A stretch of 6,958 nucleotides of DNA. Origin: Butyrivibrio sp. UBA3740. Its GTDB lineage: Bacteria; Bacillota; Clostridia; Lachnospirales; Lachnospiraceae. A program made the position numbers and the translations under genes. The notes under the pieces are model-generated. The model did not search any database and had not been told where the DNA came from. It saw only the letters and a list, made by a program, of their open reading frames with translations. Location: contig DFGW01000234.1 of the NCBI GenBank assembly GCA_002372465.1, positions 1 through 6,958 on the forward strand. Direction: 5' to 3'. Shown here piece by piece: positions 1 through 5,779 of the stretch (its first letter is position 1; each line of letters starts with the position of its first letter).

Positions 1-1535
1 GCTGCCTCGATGGAAGCATTAAGTGAAAGCAGGTTGGTCTGTGATGCGATGGAGTTGATGATCTCAATGATGGAATTGATCTTCTGAGCCGATTCACCCA
101 CCGCCTGAACATCGGTATTCATATCGGTCATGGATGCGGAGATCTTCTCCATACCACGCTGTACAACCTCCATGTCGCGCTGTCCGTTCTGAGCCTTGCC
201 AACCAGGTTTGTAACAGTCTCATTTGCTTCGTTGCCCTGATCCATAAGGGAAGCAACTTCCTGTGCCAGCTCTGTGGCATTGTTAGCCAGCTCTGTAACA
301 GCACTTGCCATACCGTTCATGGCATCTCTGATCTGACCCATATTTGTAGACTGCTCGGTAGCCTGAACATTGAGCTTTCCGGAGGCATCCTTACTGTTCT
401 CTGCCTCGGATGCAAGTCTTTCCGTCTCATCCTTGATATTGCCAAGAGTCCCTCGCATATGAGTCACGAAGTCTCTCATGTTGTTATTCATAAGACCAAT
501 CTCGTCGTCGCCGCCCTCAGGGATATCAACAGTGAAGTCACCGTCTGTGATCCTGGTGATGTTTTCGGTAAGGGTTCCAACAGGCTTTGAAACCATGCGT
601 TTCATCAGCATGTAAAGAACTACTGTAATGCAAAGAACCAGGAATATCATAAGTCCAATGCAGATATACTCGAATTTGGTCAGCTCAGCCAGAACATCTT
701 TTTTGGAAACTGAGCAGATCAGTGACCAGTTGGTTCCGGGAACAGTGTGGGAACATACATAGTAGGTCAGTCCGTTTTCAGACTTAAGCTCTGTAACTTC
801 GGTCGAACCAGTCTTTGCAAAGTTATATGCATTCTGGAGGAAAAGAGCTTCAGGATGCTCTGAAACCTTTGTTCCGTTAAATTCAGGCTTAAAATACGAA
901 AGCACCATGTCATCGCTAAGAAGCATAGCCCCACCCATATTGAGAGGGGTAAGTGCTCCAATCTCTGTCATGATCCCGTCCATGGTATAGTCAGCTGAAG
1001 CCACGCCGTTTCTTGCATCGGCAAGTTTGGCAGTTCTGGTAAAGGAAACCACCATGCTTCCGGAATCACTGTCAATGTAGGGTTCTCCCGGAAGGAATGT
1101 ACTGTGCTGAAGTCCCTCTTTATACCAGTCCCTCTCTGTTGCAACATAATCAGGATCCGGCACCCATCCGGAAGGATCGATCCAGTCCCCATTTGATGTA
1201 GCCAGGTACATACCGTTTGGCATGTACTCGCTCTTGGTGAGCGTAGGTATCAAAAAGCTGGCCATGGCATTATCATTGGGGAAAGATACTGCACTTAAAG
1301 CATCACACTGGGCATCCAGATACTCCATCAAAGTAGTGATCTCTCGCCCAATCTTCTCTGTGTAGTACTGAGACTCCTTCTGAAGATTATTCACAGCCAG
1401 ATTTGTTATGATACGCTTTGCCTGGGTTGCTACTATGACCATGATCACCATGATGGATATGGCTATCATAGGAATAATGATCTTCAGAAGCTTTCCGCTT
1501 ACACTCTTTTTTGTCTTCTTAGCTTTATTCTCCAT
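1..1535 (-). CDS. Methyl-accepting chemotaxis protein with dCache sensor, C-terminus cut by window edge
   Basis: Membrane chemoreceptor that senses a ligand outside the cell and controls the CheA kinase. 511 residues are visible from the ATG at 1535, which has an AGGGAG ribosome binding site about 8 nt upstream. Domain order: basic N-terminus (1-18), membrane helix about 19-36, periplasmic dCache domain about 40-285, second membrane helix about 288-310, HAMP about 311-362 (P318, DEIG 344-347), then signalling coiled coil. The window ends inside the conserved kinase-control hairpin, at QTNLLSLNASIEA; roughly 150 residues are probably missing, judging by relatives. The sensor domain carries Y110, Y130, R135, W137, Y153, D155 and D182, the pattern of amino-acid-binding dCache domains such as Pseudomonas PctA. 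Amino-acid sensing is therefore inferred; the MCP assignment itself is secure. The methylation sites and any C-terminal CheR/CheB tether cannot be judged from what is visible. Confidence 0.95.
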   Translation of the reverse strand, partial: MENKAKKTKKSVSGKLLKIIIPMIAISIMVIMVIVATQAKRIITNLAVNNLQKESQYYTEKIGREITTLMEYLDAQCDALSAVSFPNDNAMASFLIPTLTKSEYMPNGMYLATSNGDWIDPSGWVPDPDYVATERDWYKEGLQHSTFLPGEPYIDSDSGSMVVSFTRTAKLADARNGVASADYTMDGIMTEIGALTPLNMGGAMLLSDDMVLSYFKPEFNGTKVSEHPEALFLQNAYNFAKTGSTEVTELKSENGLTYYVCSHTVPGTNWSLICSVSKKDVLAELTKFEYICIGLMIFLVLCITVVLYMLMKRMVSKPVGTLTENITRITDGDFTVDIPEGGDDEIGLMNNNMRDFVTHMRGTLGNIKDETERLASEAENSKDASGKLNVQATEQSTNMGQIRDAMNGMASAVTELANNATELAQEVASLMDQGNEANETVTNLVGKAQNGQRDMEVVQRGMEKISASMTDMNTDVQAVGESAQKINSIIEIINSIASQTNLLSLNASIEA

Positions 1536-1613
1536 TGTTACGCTCCCTGCCTTTGATAAATAATATTTTTTCTTTAACGACAGAAGGAAATTGTGATACC
1601 TTCTCACCTATAA

Positions 1614-1619
1614 ATTATA
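1614..1619 (-). promoter_or_regulatory. Possible -10 element upstream of the MCP gene
   Basis: The minus strand reads TATAAT here, about 80 nt before the MCP start codon. The hexamer 17 nt further upstream (GAACAA) does not resemble TTGACA, so a -35 box is not supported. Very AT-rich DNA lies further upstream, including two direct copies of ATTTAAT (1655-1661 and 1666-1672, 11 bp apart) that could act as an UP element or an operator. I found no good flagellar sigma-28 type promoter. The site rests on one hexamer and its position. Confidence 0.3.
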
Positions 1620-1694
1620 TACGCAAATCACCGGTTTTGTTCGTTTTTACAATTATTTAATAATCATTTAATCGATAAGTACATGTCTTATGGC

Positions 1695-1731
1695 AATAAA
1701 AATCCCAAGGCCATATTACGCGCCTTGGGAT
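1695..1731 (-). terminator. Rho-independent terminator of the 65-residue gene
   Basis: A perfect 10-bp stem (1702-1711 pairing with 1722-1731, arm ATCCCAAGGC) encloses a 10-nt loop. On the minus strand it is followed by a short T-rich run (TTTTTATTG). It begins 29 nt after the stop codon of the small gene at 1761-1958, and the polarity fits that gene. It separates the small gene's transcript from the MCP gene downstream, so the MCP is expected to have its own promoter. Confidence 0.88.
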
Positions 1732-1760
1732 GTATCTTTTCTAAACGATTCAGCTTATTA

Positions 1761-1958
1761 TCAATTGCCCATAGAAGCAATAAGCGCATCAATCTCTGCC
1801 TGTGAAAGCATCTTGCCACTGTCAGCAGGTGATGGTGCTGCTGCAGGGGTTGGAACTGAAGCAGGACTGAAACCACCGCCGCCTCCGGCCTGGGAAGACT
1901 TTCCCATAATGCTCGCCAAAAGAGCTTGCTGTTCAGGGGTTAATCCGTTTGCATCCAT
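1761..1958 (-). CDS. Small protein with C-terminal FliM/FliY-like CheY-binding peptide motif
   Basis: 65-residue soluble protein with no signal peptide or membrane segment. The ATG at 1958 has an AAAGGA ribosome binding site about 10 nt upstream. Three parts are visible: an N-terminal helix-like segment (about 6-20, LTPEQQALLASIMGK), a low-complexity linker (about 21-48, five glycines in a row, then Pro/Ala/Ser) and a C-terminal segment (50-65) with LSQAEIDAL at 51-59. That core equals the N-terminal peptide of E. coli FliM, which binds phosphorylated CheY; FliY carries a similar peptide. No FliM/FliY phosphatase or switch domain follows: the gene stops and a strong terminator comes next, so it is complete. 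The N-terminal segment looks like a diverged copy (EQQALLASIMG against EIDALIASMG). Promoter, ribosome site, terminator and a recognisable motif support a real gene. Binding to CheY, or a role as sink or adaptor, is inference. I know no named family for it. Confidence 0.85.
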   Translation of the reverse strand: MDANGLTPEQQALLASIMGKSSQAGGGGGFSPASVPTPAAAPSPADSGKMLSQAEIDALIASMGN

Positions 1959-2013
1959 TTACCGTGGGTCCTTTCGCTAAAATTAATAGTTAAAGTAATT
2001 CTATCACAGTCAT

Positions 2014-2041
2014 TCTATATACTCATTATATATATCGTCAA
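2014..2041 (-). promoter_or_regulatory. Sigma-A-type promoter for the 65-residue gene
   Basis: On the minus strand TTGACG (2036-2041) and TATAGA (2014-2019) are separated by 16 nt, a good match to the housekeeping TTGACA/TATAAT pattern. Transcription would start near 2007, giving a leader of about 50 nt before the start codon at 1958. The site lies between the fbp stop and the small gene, and no terminator is visible after fbp, so some read-through from fbp is also possible. Confidence 0.5.
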
Positions 2042-2079
2042 ATAACTTTTTTATAAACAGTATCTTAACGCTTTTTTAC

Positions 2080-4035
2080 TTAGTTCTTTTCCCTGATGGC
2101 CCCGCTTTCAAAGGCCTTCAAAAGATCCTTAAGATCATCTATCTGACGCTGAAGACTCTTACCTATATCGGTGTCCCTTACAAGGATCCTCTTCTTGGCA
2201 TTTTCTGTCCGCTGAATGGTGGGGGTGTTTTCCCCTCCCTTCACAAAGGGCTTGTGGGCAGCAAGAGCCAGGTGATTGGAATTATAGATCAGGGTATAGC
2301 CGGCAATGCCTGTCTGTTCATGATATGCCTTTGATATTCCGCCATCTATGATATAGAGCTTGCCATTTGCCTTTACCGGGCTCTCTCCCTTTTTGGTCTT
2401 AACCGGAACATGTCCGTTTATGATATGCGCCCACTCAGGGTCAAGCCCAAACTCCTTAAGGATCTTGTCAGCATAGGCTTCCATGGAACTGTATTTGTAG
2501 TAGGGATTGAAATTCTCCTTACACAGCTCTTTTTCATGCTTAAGGAAAAGATGCTCAAAGGTAGTCATCTTATCTTTTCCAAAAAGCGGAGAGTTGGGTC
2601 CGCACCACAGGTACCACATAAGGTCAACAGCGTCCTGTTTCTTCTCCGGATCATCCCTTGGGTCCAGGAAGAAAGCGTCGTGGATCTTGACATTAAGGTA
2701 GTCCATAAGCTCTTTTCCTGAAAAGCTCCCATCCCTTGTGGTCATGGATGAAAAGCTGCCCCTGTCATCCATCGGGATACAGCCGTGATACAAAAGATTT
2801 CCATTGACAGTCCTGTACATGGCCCCATGGGAATACAGGAACTGAACGTGCTTAATAAGGAGCTGAGAATGGATGAAGCTAAAGCACAGGGTACGCATAA
2901 GATCTTCCTCAGCCTTGGTAAGCCTGTATGGATCCTTAGGGTCGATGGTGGGGAAGTTTGTATCGTTTAAAGCATAGGACTTGCCATCAATGGTGACCTC
3001 GCCCTTTTTGTAATCGATCTTATCAAGCAGAAGCCTGTGATCCAGGTCATACTCCGGATGGCGCATAATAAGCTGCCCTTCAAGCTTTAACTGGATTATA
3101 GAGATAGCCTTACACATCTTGGCAGCCAGCTTTGGATTTACCGAGTCGTACTTATTCTCATCAAGAAGGTGCGGCTTAAAGCACTCGCAGGGGTCGTCCC
3201 TGTAAACTTCCGCCGCAAACATGGAAAGTGGGCGAAGATTTATTCCGTAGCCGTCCTCCAGAGCATCAAAGGAGTTATAGCTGGTACCGATCCTTAGGAC
3301 ATTGGCAACACAGGCAGGATTCCCACAGGCTGCACCCATCCAGTCGATATCGTGGTTTCCCCACTGTATGTCCACATCATGAAAATTCATCAGCTCCTCC
3401 ATGACAAGATCCGGGTGAGCTCCACGATCAAAGATATCTCCTATGATATGCAGGGAATCAATGGTAAGGTTCTGAATAAGCTCGCAAAGGGCGATGATGA
3501 ATTCATCCGCAAAATCTATCTCTATTATTCCATTGATGATCTCTGTGTAATAGAGCTTTTTGTTGGGGTCATTCATGTCCAGATGCAACAGCTCGTCAAT
3601 TGCATAAGCATAGTCCTGTGGCATCTTTTTGCGAACCTTGGACCTGGTATATTTGGAACTAACGACGCGGCAAATTGAGATAAGCCTGTTGATGGTGATC
3701 TTCTGATGTTCATGGAGCACCTTGTTGGAAACAGACTCATCGTGCCTTATTTCATTTATGACTTCTCTTGGATAATATATAAGATTTGCCAGCTGAAGCT
3801 GCTCAGACTCGGACATCATGTTGCCAAAGGTCTCTTCGATCTTGGCCCTGATTATACCTGATGAGCTACGAAGGAGATGCGAAAACGCCTCGTACTCTCC
3901 GTGAATGTCCGAAAAGAAATACTCAGTTCCCTTTGGAAGTGCACAGATAGCCCGGAGGTTTATGATCTCCGCAGCAGCCTTTCTGGAATTGGGAAACTCT
4001 TTGCTAAGTAGTCTGAGATACTCGATATCTCTCAT
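2080..4035 (-). CDS. fbp: Fructose-1,6-bisphosphatase, class III
   Basis: Cytoplasmic gluconeogenic enzyme that hydrolyses fructose 1,6-bisphosphate to fructose 6-phosphate and phosphate. The 651 residues match the usual length (about 640-670) of the Firmicute class III family, which is unrelated to class I FBPases and uses a metallophosphoesterase-type metal site. Visible motifs in order: SDIHGEYEAF at 42-51 (D43, H45), GDIFDRG at 199-205 (D200, D203), GNHD at 226-229, YHGCIP at 416-421 and NGHVPVK at 540-546 (H542), the expected metal and phosphate ligands. The ATG at 4035 has a very strong GGGGAGGG ribosome site about 7 nt upstream. It follows nth by 160 nt with no convincing terminator between, so co-transcription is possible. 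That leader can form competing hairpins, one of which would cover the ribosome site. No truncation or missing motif is seen. Confidence 0.97.
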   Translation of the reverse strand: MRDIEYLRLLSKEFPNSRKAAAEIINLRAICALPKGTEYFFSDIHGEYEAFSHLLRSSSGIIRAKIEETFGNMMSESEQLQLANLIYYPREVINEIRHDESVSNKVLHEHQKITINRLISICRVVSSKYTRSKVRKKMPQDYAYAIDELLHLDMNDPNKKLYYTEIINGIIEIDFADEFIIALCELIQNLTIDSLHIIGDIFDRGAHPDLVMEELMNFHDVDIQWGNHDIDWMGAACGNPACVANVLRIGTSYNSFDALEDGYGINLRPLSMFAAEVYRDDPCECFKPHLLDENKYDSVNPKLAAKMCKAISIIQLKLEGQLIMRHPEYDLDHRLLLDKIDYKKGEVTIDGKSYALNDTNFPTIDPKDPYRLTKAEEDLMRTLCFSFIHSQLLIKHVQFLYSHGAMYRTVNGNLLYHGCIPMDDRGSFSSMTTRDGSFSGKELMDYLNVKIHDAFFLDPRDDPEKKQDAVDLMWYLWCGPNSPLFGKDKMTTFEHLFLKHEKELCKENFNPYYKYSSMEAYADKILKEFGLDPEWAHIINGHVPVKTKKGESPVKANGKLYIIDGGISKAYHEQTGIAGYTLIYNSNHLALAAHKPFVKGGENTPTIQRTENAKKRILVRDTDIGKSLQRQIDDLKDLLKAFESGAIREKN

Positions 4036-4043
4036 TCTTTACC

Positions 4044-4132
4044 CTCCCCGAAATACCTCAAAAAGAGGAAAACCTATGGGTTTGCCCCTTTATTATTTAT
4101 TACCGATACATTAATTATGTATATAAGGGGAG
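4044..4132 (-). promoter_or_regulatory. fbp: fbp leader with competing pairing around the ribosome binding site
   Basis: In the minus-strand RNA, GGGGAG of the fbp ribosome site (4044-4049) is complementary to CTCCCC at 4127-4132. An overlapping segment (4125-4130) is also complementary to AAGGGG at 4085-4090, with a 6-bp hairpin (4106-4111 with 4117-4122) inside that loop. Two further small hairpins lie closer to the gene: 4070-4074 with 4079-4083, and 4056-4059 with 4065-4068. The two pairings of the 4125-4132 segment exclude each other, as in a translational switch. The stems are short and AT-rich, no known riboswitch class is recognised and no ligand is proposed. If transcription starts within the leader the upstream arm would be absent. 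Confidence 0.3.
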
Positions 4133-4195
4133 TGGCTTACCTTGCGCGTAATCAAGTTTTCACGTTATCTTTTTATCAACCATTCAGAGGTTGTG

Positions 4196-4831
4196 TCATT
4201 GTGTCTTTCCGTACTTGCAGATATCCTTAAGACAGCAGGCAGAGCAGTTAGGACGCCTGGCGATACAGACTGCTCTTCCATGATCCACGAAGCGATGGCA
4301 AAGACCGTTTCCTTCCTCGGGAGGGACAATCTTCCAAAGCTCCTTCTCTACCTTGCTGGGCTCTTTGATATTATCCACAAGTCCGATGAGGTTACAAAGT
4401 CTGATGCAATGAGTGTCGGTAACGATGGCAGGCTTTCCATATACGTCACCAAGGACAAGGTTGGCGCTCTTTCTTCCAACTCCCGGAAGCTTAAGAAGTT
4501 CTTCCATGGTGTCCGGCACCTGGTCCTTGTATTCATAGTGAATCATCTTCATACAAGCTGATATGTCTCTTGCCTTTGAGTTGCCAAGGCCACAGGGGCG
4601 CACTATCTCCTCGATCTCTTCTACAGGAGCATTGGCAAGGGCTTCAACGCTTGGAAACTTTTCATACAAAATGGGCGTGATCATGTCCACTCTTTTATCC
4701 GTGCACTGGGCAGCCAGTCTCACACTTACCAGGAGCTGCCAGGCTTTGTCATAAGCCAGTGTGCAGTTGGAGTCGGGATATTCTTTTTTCAGTCTGTCTA
4801 TTACTTCAAGCGCCAGTTTCTTTTTAGTCAT
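4196..4831 (-). CDS. nth: Endonuclease III (DNA glycosylase/AP lyase)
   Basis: Base-excision repair enzyme that removes oxidised pyrimidines and nicks at the abasic site. From the ATG at 4831 it has 211 residues, the same as E. coli Nth. The helix-hairpin-helix LPGVGRKSANLVL (115-127) contains the catalytic lysine K121, the catalytic aspartate is D139 (VTDTH), and the iron-sulphur cluster ligands C189, C196, C199 and C205 show the standard C-x6-C-x2-C-x5-C spacing. I prefer 4831 because AAAGG lies about 10 nt upstream and the N-terminus then aligns with relatives. The ATG at 4849 adds six basic residues (MKGKKQ) and has no ribosome site. The substrate-side helix reads SVRLAAQCTD where relatives usually have a leucine in place of the arginine. 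The gene starts 29 nt after the GNAT stop, so the two are probably co-transcribed. Function is secure; the start is moderately so. Confidence 0.95.
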   Translation of the reverse strand: MTKKKLALEVIDRLKKEYPDSNCTLAYDKAWQLLVSVRLAAQCTDKRVDMITPILYEKFPSVEALANAPVEEIEEIVRPCGLGNSKARDISACMKMIHYEYKDQVPDTMEELLKLPGVGRKSANLVLGDVYGKPAIVTDTHCIRLCNLIGLVDNIKEPSKVEKELWKIVPPEEGNGLCHRFVDHGRAVCIARRPNCSACCLKDICKYGKTQ

Positions 4832-4860
4832 CTGTTTCTTACCTTTCATGGCGTACTATT

Positions 4861-5406
4861 TCAAAGTTCCAGGCGCATGTAAACAACTTCCTGGTAGCCG
4901 GTGAACTTGGAGTTAAAGCCTCTTGGGTTTCTGCCGTACTCCACAAAGCCCATCTTCTTATACAGATTTATGGCAGCTTGATTCTCTGAAACCACGTTAA
5001 GCTCCAGCTGAGTGTATCCGCCTTTCTTTGCACATTCAATACAGGCTTTTGTCAGTGCTTTTCCCAGTCCAAGTCCCCAGTAATCTTTCAGGATACTTAT
5101 TCCAAAATCAGCACGGTGTCTGACCTTAAACTTGTCACCCTCTGATCCGAATCCCGCCAGGCCAACAATCTTACCATCAACTATGGCAAGAAGTTCTACC
5201 TCATTATCGCTGTCGGTTTTCCCCTGAAGGAATTTTCCCTCTGCCTGCGGCGTAATGTTTGTTTCTCCCGGGTATGTATAAAGAAAGTCCGTCTCCTCAT
5301 GGGTCTTATCAAATACGTAAAGCACCTCTTCTCCGTCCGCTGCTTCACCGTTCCTTATCACAGCGGTCTTTCCGTTCTTTAATGTGATCGTCTCATTGTA
5401 TTTCAT
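4861..5406 (-). CDS. GNAT-family N-acetyltransferase
   Basis: Cytoplasmic acetyl-CoA-dependent acyltransferase of 181 residues; the substrate is unknown. The GNAT core is clear: a central strand leading to the acetyl-CoA pyrophosphate loop (FGISILKDYWGLGLGKAL, about 101-118, Q/RxxGxG/A-type loop WGLGLG), then strand and helix ELNVVSENQAAINLYKKMGF (135-154), with the usual Asn and Tyr of the C-terminal half. The ATG at 5406 is preferred because AGGGGA stands about 7 nt upstream. A GTG at 5445 in the same frame would add 13 residues, but its AAGGA is too close to serve it. The gene lies between the zinc-ribbon gene (123 nt upstream) and nth (29 nt to the preferred start). The neighbourhood does not reveal the substrate; small-molecule or protein N-terminal acetylation are both possible. 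Confidence 0.9.
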   Translation of the reverse strand: MKYNETITLKNGKTAVIRNGEAADGEEVLYVFDKTHEETDFLYTYPGETNITPQAEGKFLQGKTDSDNEVELLAIVDGKIVGLAGFGSEGDKFKVRHRADFGISILKDYWGLGLGKALTKACIECAKKGGYTQLELNVVSENQAAINLYKKMGFVEYGRNPRGFNSKFTGYQEVVYMRLEL

Positions 5407-5488
5407 GGTCTTTTCCCCTGTGTCATACTCCGAAGTGTAAACCACTTCCTTCTGACCATTTTACACCATAGGCCGGCTTTGGCGCCAA

Positions 5489-5502
5489 CAAATCCGGATT
5501 TG
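5489..5502. repeat. 14-bp perfect palindrome between two genes
   Basis: CAAATCCGGATTTG is a perfect inverted repeat, with a further 3-bp match outside it (5482-5484 with 5506-5508). It lies in the relatively GC-rich gap between the small cysteine-rich gene and the GNAT gene. No T-run follows on either strand, so it does not look like a terminator. It could be a protein-binding site or an RNA hairpin. A weak TTGGCG/TAAAAT pair with a 19-nt spacer follows on the minus strand (-10 at 5458-5463), but I do not call it a promoter. Confidence 0.4.
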
Positions 5503-5528
5503 CGTCGCACAGTCCTGCTAAAGACAGA

Positions 5529-5777
5529 TCACCACTTTTTTGCAGGGCATTTTGTCGCAGCAGAAAGAGCGCGGATCTCCACGTAGCATCCGCACTTTAA
5601 ACAGGTTGCATTAATAAGGCTGTCACAGTTTTTGCACTGTGACAGTCTCTTTTCATATACATCGTCAGGAGCCTTTTCCTCAGGGCCCATGAGCTTTTTG
5701 GTCTTTTCCAGCTGAGCCTTTACATCATCATGGCCGGCCATATCAAAAAGAAGACACCTCTTACATAAGTTATCCAT
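5529..5777 (-). CDS. Small cysteine-rich zinc-ribbon-like protein (DUF6171-like)
   Basis: 82-residue soluble protein of unknown function. Eight cysteines form likely metal-binding knuckles: C5-x2-C8 near the N-terminus, then C48-x2-C51, C59-x2-C62-x-C64 and C77. Between them lies a charged, probably helical stretch (about 16-46). The C-terminal pattern (YEKRLSQCKNC, CGCYVEIRA, CPAKKW) resembles the family I know as DUF6171, small proteins frequent in Lachnospiraceae; that assignment is from memory and not searched. The ATG at 5777 starts 2 nt after the clpB stop, and its ribosome site (AAAGGG) lies inside the last clpB codons, so translation is probably coupled to clpB. The context hints at a protein-quality or stress role, which is inference only. 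Confidence 0.85.
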   Translation of the reverse strand: MDNLCKRCLLFDMAGHDDVKAQLEKTKKLMGPEEKAPDDVYEKRLSQCKNCDSLINATCLKCGCYVEIRALSAATKCPAKKW

Positions 5778-5779
5778 GA

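Noticed and set aside
1560..1680. Sigma-28 (flagellar) promoter for the MCP gene
   Set aside because: No TAAA-N15-GCCGATAA-like pair is present on the minus strand. The ATCGATAA on the plus strand at 1671-1678 has no matching -35 and no gene downstream.
1690..1980. Plus-strand open frame of 96 codons
   Set aside because: It overlaps the small minus-strand gene and crosses that gene's terminator hairpin. It has no ribosome site and no recognisable sequence; the minus-strand frame has the promoter, ribosome site, terminator and FliM-like motif.
4070..4090. Cyclic-di-GMP (GEMM-type) riboswitch before fbp
   Set aside because: The minus strand has a GGGGCAAACC stretch reminiscent of the class, but the second stem with its conserved GACGCAAAGCC-like segment is absent.
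4177..4193. Terminator hairpin just after nth
   Set aside because: Only 5 bp (CAACC with GGTTG), followed on the minus strand by ATAAAAAG rather than a T-run.
4142..4561. Plus-strand open frame of 139 codons
   Set aside because: It is antisense to nth over most of its length and shows no family resemblance.
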